In this document: positions 36,827 through 45,803 of the stretch, piece by piece
Position numbering within the stretch: the stretch's first letter is position 1
How the letters are laid out: each line of letters starts with the position of its first letter
DNA from: an uncultured Collinsella sp.
GTDB taxonomy: Bacteria; Actinomycetota; Coriobacteriia; Coriobacteriales; Coriobacteriaceae
DNA: 64,000 nt
Direction of reading: 5' to 3'
Assembly (NCBI GenBank): GCA_900758845.1
Contig: CAAESW010000009.1
Coordinates: forward strand, 34,256 to 98,255
The notes under the pieces: model-generated
Databases searched by the model: none
What the model was told of the DNA's origin: nothing
Seen by the model: the letters and a program-made list of their open reading frames with translations, nothing else
Position numbers and translations under genes: made by a program

Positions 36827-37393
36827 CTATTTGAGCTTGCGGGTCTTGGGCTTAAAGCGCATACCCGCCTGGCGTCCGCCACGTGCGGAGAATCCATAGC
36901 CGGACTGCGGCACGACGCCGGACATCAAAAACGGAATGGCAACCAGACCCGTCAGGATCGAGGACGGCAGCGCATGGCCGAAGATCGCCACGACAAAGCT
37001 CGTCTCCAAACCCATAAACAGCAAGATGATGCTGTAGATCACATTAATGACGAGCGCAAAGGCGCCCACAGTGACGCCGCGCGCACTCGGGGTACCGCCC
37101 GTCTGACCGACGGCGCTGTGCACCAGGGCAAAAGAACCCACGGTCAGCAGAAGCGACATAACGCCCACCGGCACGGCAGCGGACAGGTCATAGAACAAGC
37201 CGCTGCAAAAACCGCACACGACGGCACGGGTCGGGTCGCCCGAGAACACGCTTAGGCACACCAGGATAATCATGAAGTTGACGCGACCGCCCGCAATGGA
37301 GATCTGCGGTGCCAGGCCTGCCTGCAGCAGCACGCACACAATGGCGGCGATCACAAACGTGCGGGAGCTCATCCCCTGCTCGTGTAGATCCAT
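36827..37393 (-). CDS. mreD: Rod shape-determining protein MreD
   Basis: A small hydrophobic protein of 188 residues with about five membrane segments (FVIAAIVCVLLQAGLA, NFMIILVCLSVFSG, GVMSLLLTVGSFALV and others) and a basic C-terminus (KPKTRKLK). Sequence conservation in MreD is low; the call rests on size, topology and its position between mreC and mrdA. The ATG at 37393 has AGGGGG at a good distance, while the ATG two codons upstream is too close. Confidence 0.9.
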   Translation of the reverse strand: MDLHEQGMSSRTFVIAAIVCVLLQAGLAPQISIAGGRVNFMIILVCLSVFSGDPTRAVVCGFCSGLFYDLSAAVPVGVMSLLLTVGSFALVHSAVGQTGGTPSARGVTVGAFALVINVIYSIILLFMGLETSFVVAIFGHALPSSILTGLVAIPFLMSGVVPQSGYGFSARGGRQAGMRFKPKTRKLK

Positions 37394-37404
37394 GGACATG
37401 CCCC

Positions 37405-38403
37405 CTATTCGCTCGAGCCGGAATCGGTCGTCTCGGACGTGTCGGAACTGTCATCCGAGCTCTCGTCCTTCGTCTTGGTCGCAGCATCGCGCGACGTTCC
37501 CTGCGGCGTGCTGTTGGCCGTGCTCACGTCCTCATCCGAGGCCGACTGTTCGTCGGTCAGCGAGGTAATGACCAGCACTTCCTCGTTGTTCTCGGCCGTC
37601 GTCTGAGCGCGCACCACAATGGTGTAGTACACATCGTTTGCCGATTTCTCAACCGACGAGACGGTGCCGAGCGGTAGACCCTTGGGGAACACGCCACCGA
37701 TGCCCGAGGTCACGATGATGTCGCCAACCTTAACATCGGAGTCGACGCTCACGTACTCAAGACGCAGCGTGCCGTCAGCCTGACCCTGCAGCATGCCCTG
37801 GGCGCGCGTGTCCTGCACCATGGCGGACACGCCCGAGTTCTCGTCGCCAATCAAGCGCACGGTCGACGTTTTGGCCGATACCTCGATAATCTGGCCGATA
37901 ACACCGGCCGAACTCGTCACAGGCATGTTGATGGTAAGCCCGTCGGCAGAACCCTTATCAATCGTGACGGTCGAGGTCCAGGCATCGCCCGAGGCACCAA
38001 CGATACGAGCTGCGGTCGATTTGAGGTTGTAGGTCGACTGCAGGCCGACCAGCCCCTCCAGACGCTCAGCGGTCTTTTGAGCCTCGGAGAGCTCAGCAAC
38101 CTTAGAGGTCAGTTCCTCGTTTTGCTTCTTAAGCTCGTCAAGCGTGTCCTGCGACGCCGTAAGGTTAGAGAACACGTTGCCGATCGCATTGAAGGGAGCC
38201 GCCACAGCCGAACCCACAAAGCGCACCGGCGAGGTAATCGTCGTTACGCCCGAACGCACGGCATGAATCGGTCCTGCCTCGCCCTCGCGGATGTAAAACG
38301 TGAGCAGCAACACCGAAATCAGGCTGAAAACAATCAACGGGCGCATACCCGTTGATTGTCGCTTGGTATTCAGATTTGTGGAGAAACCCGAAGATCGTGC
38401 CAA
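37405..38403 (-). CDS. mreC: Rod shape-determining protein MreC
   Basis: MreC, 332 residues: a short basic cytoplasmic N-terminus, one membrane helix (LIVFSLISVLLLTFYI), a coiled coil (TLDELKKQNEELTSKVAEL) and the beta-rich periplasmic-type domain with VTIDKGSADGL, RLIGDENSGVSAMV and VTSGIGGVFPKGLPLG. The C-terminal 50 residues are a Ser/Asp/Thr-rich low-complexity tail. The start is TTG with AAGGTGG upstream. It belongs to the mreBCD-mrdA-rodA block. Confidence 0.96.
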   Translation of the reverse strand: MARSSGFSTNLNTKRQSTGMRPLIVFSLISVLLLTFYIREGEAGPIHAVRSGVTTITSPVRFVGSAVAAPFNAIGNVFSNLTASQDTLDELKKQNEELTSKVAELSEAQKTAERLEGLVGLQSTYNLKSTAARIVGASGDAWTSTVTIDKGSADGLTINMPVTSSAGVIGQIIEVSAKTSTVRLIGDENSGVSAMVQDTRAQGMLQGQADGTLRLEYVSVDSDVKVGDIIVTSGIGGVFPKGLPLGTVSSVEKSANDVYYTIVVRAQTTAENNEEVLVITSLTDEQSASDEDVSTANSTPQGTSRDAATKTKDESSDDSSDTSETTDSGSSE

Positions 38404-38424
38404 ATGGAATCCACCTTTTGGAAA

Positions 38425-39468
38425 TTAAGCATTGGTCTGGACGAAGCCGCCATCAAACGCATTGGCCTCGAGCACGCGGGCGCAGCCGTTAACGACGTTA
38501 TCGAGTGCCGTGGGGCTGACGTTGACCGAAACGCCGGTCTCATCGCGCAGGCGCACGTCGAGACCGCGCAGCAGCGCGCCGCCACCGGTCAGCAATATGC
38601 CATAGTACATAAGGTCAGAGGCAAGATCGGGCGGCGTGGCATCGAGGGCGTCTTTAACGGCCTTGGCCATCTCGTCGAGCGGCTTGTTGAGCGCGCGACG
38701 AATCTCCTCGCTCTCGATGCGCACGGTCTTGGGCAGACCCGTGATCACGTCGCGGCCGTTGACCTCGACGTCGAGCTCGTCCTTGAGCGGCACGGCGGAG
38801 CCGACCTTGATCTTGATGTCCTCTGCCGTACGCTCGCCGATGGCCAGGTTGTAGGCATCGCGAACGTGTGTGAGGATGGCCTGATCGAACTCGTCGCCGG
38901 CAATACGGATGGACTGCGAGACGACGATGCCGCCCATAGCGATAACAGCGACCTCGGTGGTACCGCCACCGATGTCGATGACCATGGAGCCGGTGGGCTC
39001 CTCGACGGGCAGGTCGGCGCCGATAGCAGCAGCCATGGGCTCCTCGATCAGGTAGGCCTGGCGAGCGCCGGCCTGGATCGTGGCCTCAAAGACAGCGCGC
39101 TTCTCGACCGACGTGACGCCGGAGGGAACGCAGACGACAACACGCGGACGCGGAGTCCACGGATAGCGCTTCTCGGACGCCTTGTCGATAAAGTAGCGAA
39201 GCATGGCCTCGGTAACGTCGAAGTCGGCGATGACGCCGTCCTTCAGGGGACGAACGGCCACAATGTTGCCGGGCGTACGGCCGAGCATGCGCTTTGCCTC
39301 GATACCGACCGCCAGGATGCGCTCGTCGTTCTTGTCGATGGCGACGACGGAGGGCTCGCGGATGACGATGCCCTTGCCGCGCACGGAGACAAGCGTATTT
39401 GCGGTGCCGAGGTCGATGGCAAGATCGCCCGCATAGCTACCGAAGAACATATCCATCAAAGAAAACAA
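38425..39468 (-). CDS. mreB: Rod shape-determining actin homologue MreB
   Basis: MreB, 347 residues. The actin-fold phosphate loops are clear: DLAIDLGTANTLV and VIDIGGGTTEVAVIAMGG, plus LTGGGALLRGLD. The start is a TTG with AGGAG 5 nt upstream; the internal ATG at codon 5 or 7 is less well spaced. It is the first gene of the mre/mrd/rod block, behind a 115-nt gap containing a GC-rich hairpin. Confidence 0.97.
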   Translation of the reverse strand: MFSLMDMFFGSYAGDLAIDLGTANTLVSVRGKGIVIREPSVVAIDKNDERILAVGIEAKRMLGRTPGNIVAVRPLKDGVIADFDVTEAMLRYFIDKASEKRYPWTPRPRVVVCVPSGVTSVEKRAVFEATIQAGARQAYLIEEPMAAAIGADLPVEEPTGSMVIDIGGGTTEVAVIAMGGIVVSQSIRIAGDEFDQAILTHVRDAYNLAIGERTAEDIKIKVGSAVPLKDELDVEVNGRDVITGLPKTVRIESEEIRRALNKPLDEMAKAVKDALDATPPDLASDLMYYGILLTGGGALLRGLDVRLRDETGVSVNVSPTALDNVVNGCARVLEANAFDGGFVQTNA

Positions 39469-39528
39469 CGCAACTCCTGATGTGTTGGATGATTGCTGGA
39501 AAACTACTAGCTCATGATACTAGCGCAA

Positions 39529-39561
39529 GCCCGGCACCTCACTTGCGGTGAAGCGCCGGGC
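39529..39561 (-). terminator. GC-rich hairpin between the TPR gene and mreB
   Basis: GCCCGGC pairs with GCCGGGC around an inner CTTCAC/GTGAG stem. It lies 23 nt past the TPR gene stop. No T run follows on the minus strand, so it may be a weak terminator or a leader structure of mreB. Confidence 0.5.
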
Positions 39562-39583
39562 AAAGCTAAATCCCATAAGGTCA

Positions 39584-40888
39584 CTACTGGTTGTCAGCAG
39601 CCGAGAAATCCATATCGAGCGAGGAAACGGCCCAGCCGATATGATTGTCGGAGCGCACGAATTTGACGGTGTACTCCTGCTCGCCGCCCTTGGACAGCGA
39701 AGCCTTGACCTTGGCGCTCGTCTCGGTCATGGACTGATCCATGCCCTCGACGGACACGGTGGCGCCCTGCGGAATCGAGGAGATGATCATCGACTTGGCG
39801 TCCTCGGACAGACTCGAGGCCAGGCAAGACTCGGCCTTTGCGGTGTCACCGTCGCCGGCAGCCTGGAACAGATCGGTGATAACCGACTCCTGCGAGGGGA
39901 AGCCAAAGCCGCGCGTGTAGGCAAAGCCCAGACCGCCCGCAGCAATCAAAATGAGCAGAAGCAGCACGATGAAGACTTTGAGACCCGTGTGGCGATGGCG
40001 ACGACGGACCTTGGCCTGCTTACGATCCTGACGGTCCTGCTGGACCATCTCGGACTCGGACAGCGTAAAGAAGCCGGTGTCCGAGGGATCGGGCATAAAC
40101 TGACCGGTCGCGCCCGTAGGATCGAGCGGATCGACGGCAGGAGCGTCCATCGCGGGCGCCGGAGCCGTGACCATAGCCGTCTGGGCAGACAGTGCGGCAA
40201 GCGAATCATGCACGCGGGCAAGCTCATCGGCCTGCTCGGAAGTGAGCTGGTAGATGCCATCGGCAGTAGCGGCGTTAAAGGCGTCGAGTGCGTCGGAGGG
40301 ACGGCCGGCGGCAGAAAGCGCCTGACCCATGCCGGCATTGAGCGCACGCGTGTCGTCGCGGGGGCCGGCAAAGTCGATAGCCGTGCGGTAGGTCTCCACG
40401 GCATCCGCCGGACGGCCGAGCTTAATGAAGCAACGACCGAGCTCGCCGAGTGCGGCGGCAGGAGCCGGATTGGCGCCGTCGATGGCAGCTTGACGGAAGG
40501 CAGTACCCGCGTTGGCATAGTCGCCCGACTGGAACAGCGCGTTACCCAGGCCGAGATAGGCCTTGAACGGCGTGGCATAGGAAGCGTCCTGCGTAGCGGC
40601 AGAAAACGCCTGAGCGGCCGTCGTGTAGTCGCCCACGGCGGCGAGAGCCTTTCCGCGGTTGGTGAGCAGTGCGCCGCGCTTGCCATAGGTGCCGTCGTTG
40701 AGGGCGGCGGCATAGGCCTCGGCGGCCTCGGCATACATGCCCAGGTGCATCAAGGCGTTGCCACGAAGGTGATCGGCCTCGCCCATAATCTCATCGGGAG
40801 TTTTTGCCGCCCCAAGCATCTGGGCTGCAGCGGAAAAATCACCCGCGCGGTAAGCGGCGCGGCCCTGTTGGATCAGCTGGCTATTCAA
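39584..40888 (-). CDS. TPR-repeat single-pass membrane protein
   Basis: A 434-residue protein. Residues about 1-240 contain at least five TPR-like helical repeats (for example GRAAYRAGDFSAAAQMLGAA and NALFQSGDYANAGTAFRQAA). A basic stretch (KQAKVRRRHRHTG) then precedes one membrane helix at about 300-325, and the C-terminal 110 residues form a small extracytoplasmic domain resembling DUF4878/NTF2-like folds. So a cytoplasmic TPR scaffold is linked to an outside domain. It starts at TTG with AAAGGGG and follows the cyclophilin gene by 11 nt. Function unknown. Confidence 0.85.
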   Translation of the reverse strand: MNSQLIQQGRAAYRAGDFSAAAQMLGAAKTPDEIMGEADHLRGNALMHLGMYAEAAEAYAAALNDGTYGKRGALLTNRGKALAAVGDYTTAAQAFSAATQDASYATPFKAYLGLGNALFQSGDYANAGTAFRQAAIDGANPAPAAALGELGRCFIKLGRPADAVETYRTAIDFAGPRDDTRALNAGMGQALSAAGRPSDALDAFNAATADGIYQLTSEQADELARVHDSLAALSAQTAMVTAPAPAMDAPAVDPLDPTGATGQFMPDPSDTGFFTLSESEMVQQDRQDRKQAKVRRRHRHTGLKVFIVLLLLILIAAGGLGFAYTRGFGFPSQESVITDLFQAAGDGDTAKAESCLASSLSEDAKSMIISSIPQGATVSVEGMDQSMTETSAKVKASLSKGGEQEYTVKFVRSDNHIGWAVSSLDMDFSAADNQ

Positions 40889-40899
40889 GGAAGTCCCCT

Positions 40900-41442
40900 T
40901 TACTCGTGAACGATCTCGACATGGACGATCTCGTCGCCGGCACGCAGCTGCGAAATCACATCGAGACCCTCGACCGTGGTACCAAAGACGGTGTAACCGG
41001 AATCGAGGTTATGCTGGGCACCCAGGCAGAAGTAGAACTGCGAACCCGCGGAATCGGGGTCCATGGAGCGTGCCATGGCAAGGGCACCATCGACATGGCT
41101 GTTGCGCGGATTGGTGGCAAACTCGCCCTTGATGCAGTAGCCGGGACCACCGGTACCGGGCATGCCGTCAGGGCCCTCAAGACCGGCAGCGACGTCGGCG
41201 CCGGACATATCGCGGGTATTGGGGTCGCCGCCCTGAATGACAAAGCCGGGCACATAGCGATGGAACTTAAGGCCATCGTAGAAACCCATCGTGGAAAGCT
41301 CGCAGAAGTTCGCGACATGAATGGGAGCGCCCTCACCGTCAAACTTGACCTTGATGGTACCCTTCGACGTCTCGATAACGGCGCACTCGTCGCCGGCAAG
41401 CTGATACTCGGGCGTGTAGAGCTCTTTCTTAAAACCAAACAT
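40900..41442 (-). CDS. Cyclophilin-type peptidyl-prolyl cis-trans isomerase
   Basis: A 180-residue cyclophilin without signal peptide, so cytoplasmic. The core shows NFCELSTMGFYDGLKFHRYV (catalytic Arg in FHR), FVIQGGDPNTRD, GALAMARSMDPDSAGSQFYF and YTVFGTTVEGLDVI. It is first in a two-gene unit with the TPR protein, under a good promoter at 41482-41511. Confidence 0.95.
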   Translation of the reverse strand: MFGFKKELYTPEYQLAGDECAVIETSKGTIKVKFDGEGAPIHVANFCELSTMGFYDGLKFHRYVPGFVIQGGDPNTRDMSGADVAAGLEGPDGMPGTGGPGYCIKGEFATNPRNSHVDGALAMARSMDPDSAGSQFYFCLGAQHNLDSGYTVFGTTVEGLDVISQLRAGDEIVHVEIVHE

Positions 41443-41481
41443 GTGGTTCCTTCCTCGTGCGTTTAAAGCATATTTGTACGA

Positions 41482-41511
41482 ATTGTAGCAATAAGCATGC
41501 GCTTACATCAA
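41482..41511 (-). promoter_or_regulatory. Promoter for the cyclophilin gene, with palindrome in the spacer
   Basis: Minus strand: -35 TTGATG at 41506-41511, an 18-bp spacer and -10 TACAAT at 41482-41487. The spacer contains the 14-nt inverted repeat TAAGC-GCAT-GCTTA at 41492-41505, a possible operator. Confidence 0.7.
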
Positions 41512-41549
41512 TTGCGCACGTAGGTTATGCCGACTATGGCGAACTAATT

Positions 41550-42692
41550 TTAGGAACGCTGCTGCGGCTTCCAGGAACCCACATTGGCGTCGTACTGGTT
41601 CAGTGCGCTGTTGCCGCCCTGCGCGATGGGCGCCAGGATATCGCTTTGGTGGGAACTCATCGACTCACCATCGGGAATGGCCAGCGAGATGTCCCAGCTC
41701 TGACAGATCACGTCGACACGCTCGTACATCCACTCGGCAAGCTGCTTTAAGTGGGCGATGTCATCCGCATAGACCGTATCGTCCTGATACTTAAGGTTGT
41801 TGAGCTCATCTTGCGTCTTTTTGATCTGGTCGCGCAGGGCGTAGGCACTCTGCGACAGCTCCTGACGGGTGGACAGCGGCGTTCGGAGATAACCGTTGTT
41901 AAAGGAATCGATGACCTCGCCAATCTGGTCCTCGTCACCGTAGGACACGATGGTCTGATACAGACCGTCGAGCCTGGTATAGAGCTGATCATCGGTCAGC
42001 ACGGTTTCTTCCTGGACCACCTCGGCAGAATCGTCCTGCTTGGTATCGTCCTCGGTCGCCTCGCCCTTTTGGCGCGTGGGGAAGGTCGTCTGCGCAGCCT
42101 GGCCAAACTGGTCGTAGAAGCCAGGCATAACGCCCATGGGATCGGTCGTCACGAACCAATAGGCACCGCCGCAAACGACGGCGAGGACCGCAATGATAAT
42201 GAGCGGCTTGGGGATATGGCGCTTGTGCTTGTGATAGGCGTCCTCGTCGGGGTGCACCTTGCGCTTGGGTTTTTGAGCATCGTCATGCAGAGAAACGGGC
42301 GTGGGAATATCGACCTTGGGGATACCGAAATCCTTATCGAAAGCCGGCAGCACACAGGTCTCATTGGGGTCGGCGGCGTCCGAAAGCACCGCAGCGGCAG
42401 AGGCCGGCGCATGCGGCACCTCGGTATCGATCTGCTCTTGCGTTAGGCGCGGAAAGCCTGCCGTGCGGCCCGCAGCAAGGTCGGATGCGGCCGCGTCCTC
42501 GGAGAGGATACCCGGAGCGGGGCGTCCGCATTTGGGGCACGTACGATCATGCGGAGAAAGACGGGCACCGCAGCCCTCGCAGAACACGAACTCGGTGTGC
42601 TCGGGACCGTCGCCCGGGCCGACGTAGGCGTTGCAGTAGGGACAAAACGAGGCGCCGTCCTCGATAGTCTTAAGGCAATGCGGGCAGATCAC
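41550..42692 (-). CDS. Zinc-ribbon single-pass membrane protein of unknown function
   Basis: The N-terminus carries two Cys4 zinc ribbons: ICPHCLKTIEDGASFCPYC and CEGCGARLSPHDRTCPKCG. A linker and a basic segment (KHKRHIPKP) precede one membrane helix (LIIIAVLAVVCGGAYWFV). A helical extracytoplasmic region of about 170 residues with predicted coiled-coil character follows. The GTG at 42692 has GAGG upstream and is preferred over a TTG ten codons earlier. 380 residues. The layout (cytoplasmic zinc ribbon, membrane helix, outer helical domain) parallels the TPR protein nearby. No known function. Confidence 0.82.
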   Translation of the reverse strand: MICPHCLKTIEDGASFCPYCNAYVGPGDGPEHTEFVFCEGCGARLSPHDRTCPKCGRPAPGILSEDAAASDLAAGRTAGFPRLTQEQIDTEVPHAPASAAAVLSDAADPNETCVLPAFDKDFGIPKVDIPTPVSLHDDAQKPKRKVHPDEDAYHKHKRHIPKPLIIIAVLAVVCGGAYWFVTTDPMGVMPGFYDQFGQAAQTTFPTRQKGEATEDDTKQDDSAEVVQEETVLTDDQLYTRLDGLYQTIVSYGDEDQIGEVIDSFNNGYLRTPLSTRQELSQSAYALRDQIKKTQDELNNLKYQDDTVYADDIAHLKQLAEWMYERVDVICQSWDISLAIPDGESMSSHQSDILAPIAQGGNSALNQYDANVGSWKPQQRS

Positions 42693-42795
42693 GGCATCCT
42701 CTTTTCGAAGCAATTCAAACAATCGAGGTTAGAGCATAACATCGCCACGGCCCCACAGGAGCAAGGCACCAATTCAACATCGCCAGAGCGCGTAG

Positions 42796-45519
42796 TTACT
42801 TCTTCTTTTTACTTGGCATCGAGACTTTGATGCCTTGGGCGGACTTGGTCACGCGAGAGCGCCTGGCTCCGGTACTCTTCTTTTTCTTGGGCTGGGCCTG
42901 GGCCACGCCCTCGAGTGCGCGGGCCTCGGCCTCGCGAGCGGTGCGATCTTCGCGGCGCTGCGCCATGTCGGCGGCAACGCGCTTGGCAAAACGCTCGGCC
43001 GTCGAGCCCGTCGAGCTCACCTTGCCGCCACCGCGACCCAGGCGGACGCGCACGCCGCGGCCAAAACCAGTTGCGGCATGACGGCGACGCGGCTTGAGCG
43101 AATCCATCATCGTGGCGAGCTTAAAGAACACCGAGCAGGTAAAGACCACGATGACAGCCAAGATAACCATCTGGCCCATCGACAGGTTGGCAATGGACAG
43201 CAGCTCCGGGAATCCGATAACGCCCACCAGGATGCCGGCGACTACAAACACAAAGAGCACCACACGTAAGGGCGTGAGAGGCTGTGAGATGCGCCAGATC
43301 AGGCTGACGCTCGCCGCGCACGACGTAAGCAGGCACATCGTAGACAGCGTGAGCTGGCCAAAGCCAAACACGCGCGCCACAAAGATATCGAGTGCCGCAG
43401 CCAAAATGACCGCAATCGACGCCGGCAGTGCGCGCTTGAGTACGTTAGTCAAAAACGCACCCTTCACGCGAGCATTGTTGGGCTCCAGGCCCAACACAAA
43501 GCCCGGCGCGCCGATGCAGAAGAAGTTGATGAGCGTCATCTGGATGGGCTCGAAGGGGTACGGCGGCAGCGCGATGCACAGTGCCGCCAGGCCCATCGAG
43601 AACAGCGTCTTGGTCAGGAATAGCGACGCCGAACGCTGCAGGTTGTTGATGGAGCGACGGCCCTCGGCCACCACGGCGGGCATCGAGGCAAAGTCGTTGT
43701 CGACGAGTACGATCTCGGCCACGTTGCGCGCGGCATCGGAGCCAGCCGCCATGGCCACGGAGCAGTCGGCCTCCTTGAGCGCCAGCACGTCGTTGACGCC
43801 GTCGCCCGTCATGGCCACGGTGTGCTCGCGGCGCTTGAGCGCCTGCACGAGCTCGCGCTTCTGCTGCGGGGTCACACGACCAAAGACATGGTAGCGGTCC
43901 ACTGCGGCATCGAGCTTGGCCGGCGTATCGAGCGTCGTGGCGTCCACATAAGCGTCCGCCCCCGGCACGCCCACCACGCGCGCGATCGACGACACCGTAC
44001 GCGGGTCGTCGCCACTGATCACGTTGAGGGTCACGCCCTGCTCGTTAAAGTAGCCGATGGTCTCGGCCGCCGAGGTACGAATCTCGTCGCGGATGGTCAC
44101 AAAGCCCACGGGCTCGGCCTCGCCCACCATATCGCCATCGAGCGTAAAGCCGTCCACGCGCGCCACCACGAGCACGCGGCAGGTATCGGCAAGCTCGGCG
44201 ACACGGTTCTCGACCTGCGAAAACACACGATCAGAGAGCACAAACTGCGCCGCACCCATTACATAGGAGCCCTGCGCAAACGAAGCGCCGCTCCACTTTT
44301 TGGAGGACGAGAACGGAATGACCGACAGCGGCTCAGACACCTCGACCGGGCGATCAGCATAATAGTTGAGCAGCGCCTGGCAGGTCTCGTTGGCATCGGC
44401 CGAAGTCGCACGTGCCACGTTAGCCAGCGCGAAATCGAGCACCGTGGTATCGGCCGGAACAGCCGTCTCGTCCGAGCTGGCGCCTAGGCTCACGCCCTCA
44501 ACCGGCAGCGGATACGTGCCCTCGACCTCCATACGACCCGACGTGATAGTGCCCGTCTTGTCCAGGCACAGCACGTCGACGCGAGCGAGCGTCTCGATGC
44601 AGTAGAGCTGCTGTGCCAGCACCTTGCGGCGGGCCAGGCGCACCGTGGCGATGGCGAGCACCGACGAGGTCAGCAGCACCAGGCCCTGCGGGATCATGCC
44701 CAGCAGGGCGCCCACCGTGGACAGCAGCGCCGACGAAGGCACATGACCAGCCAACAGCTCGGAGAAGCACCATGAAAGCGCACTATCGCCCGGGGTTCCC
44801 GCGGCATCCCACAGCTCGCTCACGCTCGAGGCAAACAACGCTAAACCGAGCGGGATCATGATGATGCTCGCAAAGCGCACAATGGCATTAAGCGCATTCA
44901 TGATCTCGGAATTAACCTTTTTGACGTACTTGGCCTCGTTATTAATTTTGGCCACGTAGTTGTCGGCGCCGACATGGATCACACGGGCGCGCAGCAGGCC
45001 CGAGTCGATAAAGCTGCCGCTCATGAGCTCGGAACCAGGCTGTTTCTTAATAAGGTCGCTCTCGCCCGTCAGCAGACTCTCGTTCACGAGCGCCTCGCCC
45101 GAAATCACCACGGCGTCGGCGGGAATCTGGTCGCCGCGCCCCAGGCGAATGATGTCGTCGAGCACGATCTGGTCCAGGTCGAGCTCCACCTCGGCGCCGT
45201 CGCGCACCGCGATGGCCTTCTTGGAGGTCAGCAGCGTGAGCTTATCGACCATCCTCTTGGAACGCATGGACTGGATGACGCCAATAGCGGTATTGAGAAA
45301 CACCACGAACAGGAACGTCAGATTCTTAAACGAACCGGTCAAAATGACCAGGAACGCCAAGATCACGTTGATCAAATTGAACAGCGTGCAGAGGTTCTCG
45401 ATGATGAGCTCTTTGACCGACTTGGTCTTGAGCTCCATGTTGCGGTTGATCTTACCGGCGGCGATGCGCTCCTCGACCTCGGCGGTCGAGAGTCCGCGCT
45501 CGATATCCGTTGCTGCCAT
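42796..45519 (-). CDS. P-type ATPase, probable calcium/cation exporter (CtpE-like)
   Basis: A P2-type ATPase of about 907 residues. GLSTAEVEERIAAGKIN is the N-terminal cation-ATPase motif; LTGES is in the actuator domain; the M4 ion site reads GMIPQGLVLLTSS; the phosphorylated Asp is in CLDKTGTIT; the hinge is MTGDGVNDVLALKEADC. The M4 and DKTG region resembles mycobacterial CtpE, a calcium transporter, but substrate is an inference. The C-terminal 100 residues are strongly basic and end in a Lys-rich tail. The ATG at 45519 fits GGGA better than the GTG at 45534. Confidence 0.92.
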   Translation of the reverse strand: MAATDIERGLSTAEVEERIAAGKINRNMELKTKSVKELIIENLCTLFNLINVILAFLVILTGSFKNLTFLFVVFLNTAIGVIQSMRSKRMVDKLTLLTSKKAIAVRDGAEVELDLDQIVLDDIIRLGRGDQIPADAVVISGEALVNESLLTGESDLIKKQPGSELMSGSFIDSGLLRARVIHVGADNYVAKINNEAKYVKKVNSEIMNALNAIVRFASIIMIPLGLALFASSVSELWDAAGTPGDSALSWCFSELLAGHVPSSALLSTVGALLGMIPQGLVLLTSSVLAIATVRLARRKVLAQQLYCIETLARVDVLCLDKTGTITSGRMEVEGTYPLPVEGVSLGASSDETAVPADTTVLDFALANVARATSADANETCQALLNYYADRPVEVSEPLSVIPFSSSKKWSGASFAQGSYVMGAAQFVLSDRVFSQVENRVAELADTCRVLVVARVDGFTLDGDMVGEAEPVGFVTIRDEIRTSAAETIGYFNEQGVTLNVISGDDPRTVSSIARVVGVPGADAYVDATTLDTPAKLDAAVDRYHVFGRVTPQQKRELVQALKRREHTVAMTGDGVNDVLALKEADCSVAMAAGSDAARNVAEIVLVDNDFASMPAVVAEGRRSINNLQRSASLFLTKTLFSMGLAALCIALPPYPFEPIQMTLINFFCIGAPGFVLGLEPNNARVKGAFLTNVLKRALPASIAVILAAALDIFVARVFGFGQLTLSTMCLLTSCAASVSLIWRISQPLTPLRVVLFVFVVAGILVGVIGFPELLSIANLSMGQMVILAVIVVFTCSVFFKLATMMDSLKPRRRHAATGFGRGVRVRLGRGGGKVSSTGSTAERFAKRVAADMAQRREDRTAREAEARALEGVAQAQPKKKKSTGARRSRVTKSAQGIKVSMPSKKKK

Positions 45520-45550
45520 ACCACGTCCCATCACGTCGCGTCGGTATAAG

Positions 45551-45584
45551 AAAAACCGCCCGGACCATGCGAGGTTCGGACGGT
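45551..45584 (-). terminator. Terminator after tRNA-Arg(CCG)
   Basis: Minus strand: ACCGTCCGAACC pairs with GGTCCGGGCGGT (one wobble, one mismatch), followed by TTTTTC. It begins 12 nt past the tRNA CCA end. Confidence 0.8.
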
Positions 45585-45595
45585 CTTACGTTCGA

Positions 45596-45672
45596 TGGTG
45601 CCCCATGTTGGATTCGAACCAACGGCCTTCTGCTCCGGAGGCAGACGCTCTAATCCCCTGAGCTAATAGGGC
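45596..45672 (-). tRNA. tRNA-Arg (anticodon CCG)
   Basis: A complete cloverleaf on the minus strand: acceptor GCCCTAT/ATGGGGC, D stem GCTC/GAGC, anticodon stem TCTGC/GCAGA with loop CTCCGGA (anticodon CCG, reading CGG), T arm GTTGG-TTCGAAT-CCAAC, discriminator A and encoded CCA. It has its own promoter and terminator. Confidence 0.97.
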
Positions 45673-45683
45673 CAACGTTTGGC

Positions 45684-45713
45684 ATTATACCCAAGTGCAC
45701 CACGGGCTATCAA
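45684..45713 (-). promoter_or_regulatory. Promoter for tRNA-Arg(CCG)
   Basis: Minus strand: -35 TTGATA at 45708-45713, an 18-bp spacer and a perfect -10 TATAAT at 45684-45689, about 12 nt before the mature tRNA. Confidence 0.85.
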
Positions 45714-45766
45714 AATAAAAGAAAAAGCTTTGCAATTCCGAGGAAGACGCGGTGCAACGGCCCACT

Positions 45767-45795
45767 TTAGAAGGCAAAAGCGAGTCGGATAGTAT
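45767..45795 (+). promoter_or_regulatory. Putative promoter of the aromatic operon
   Basis: TTAGAA at 45767-45772, a 17-bp spacer and TAGTAT at 45790-45795. The expected start is near 45802, only about 2 nt before a small ORF and about 17 nt before the leader hairpin. Confidence 0.5.
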
Positions 45796-45803
45796 AAACT
45801 CTC

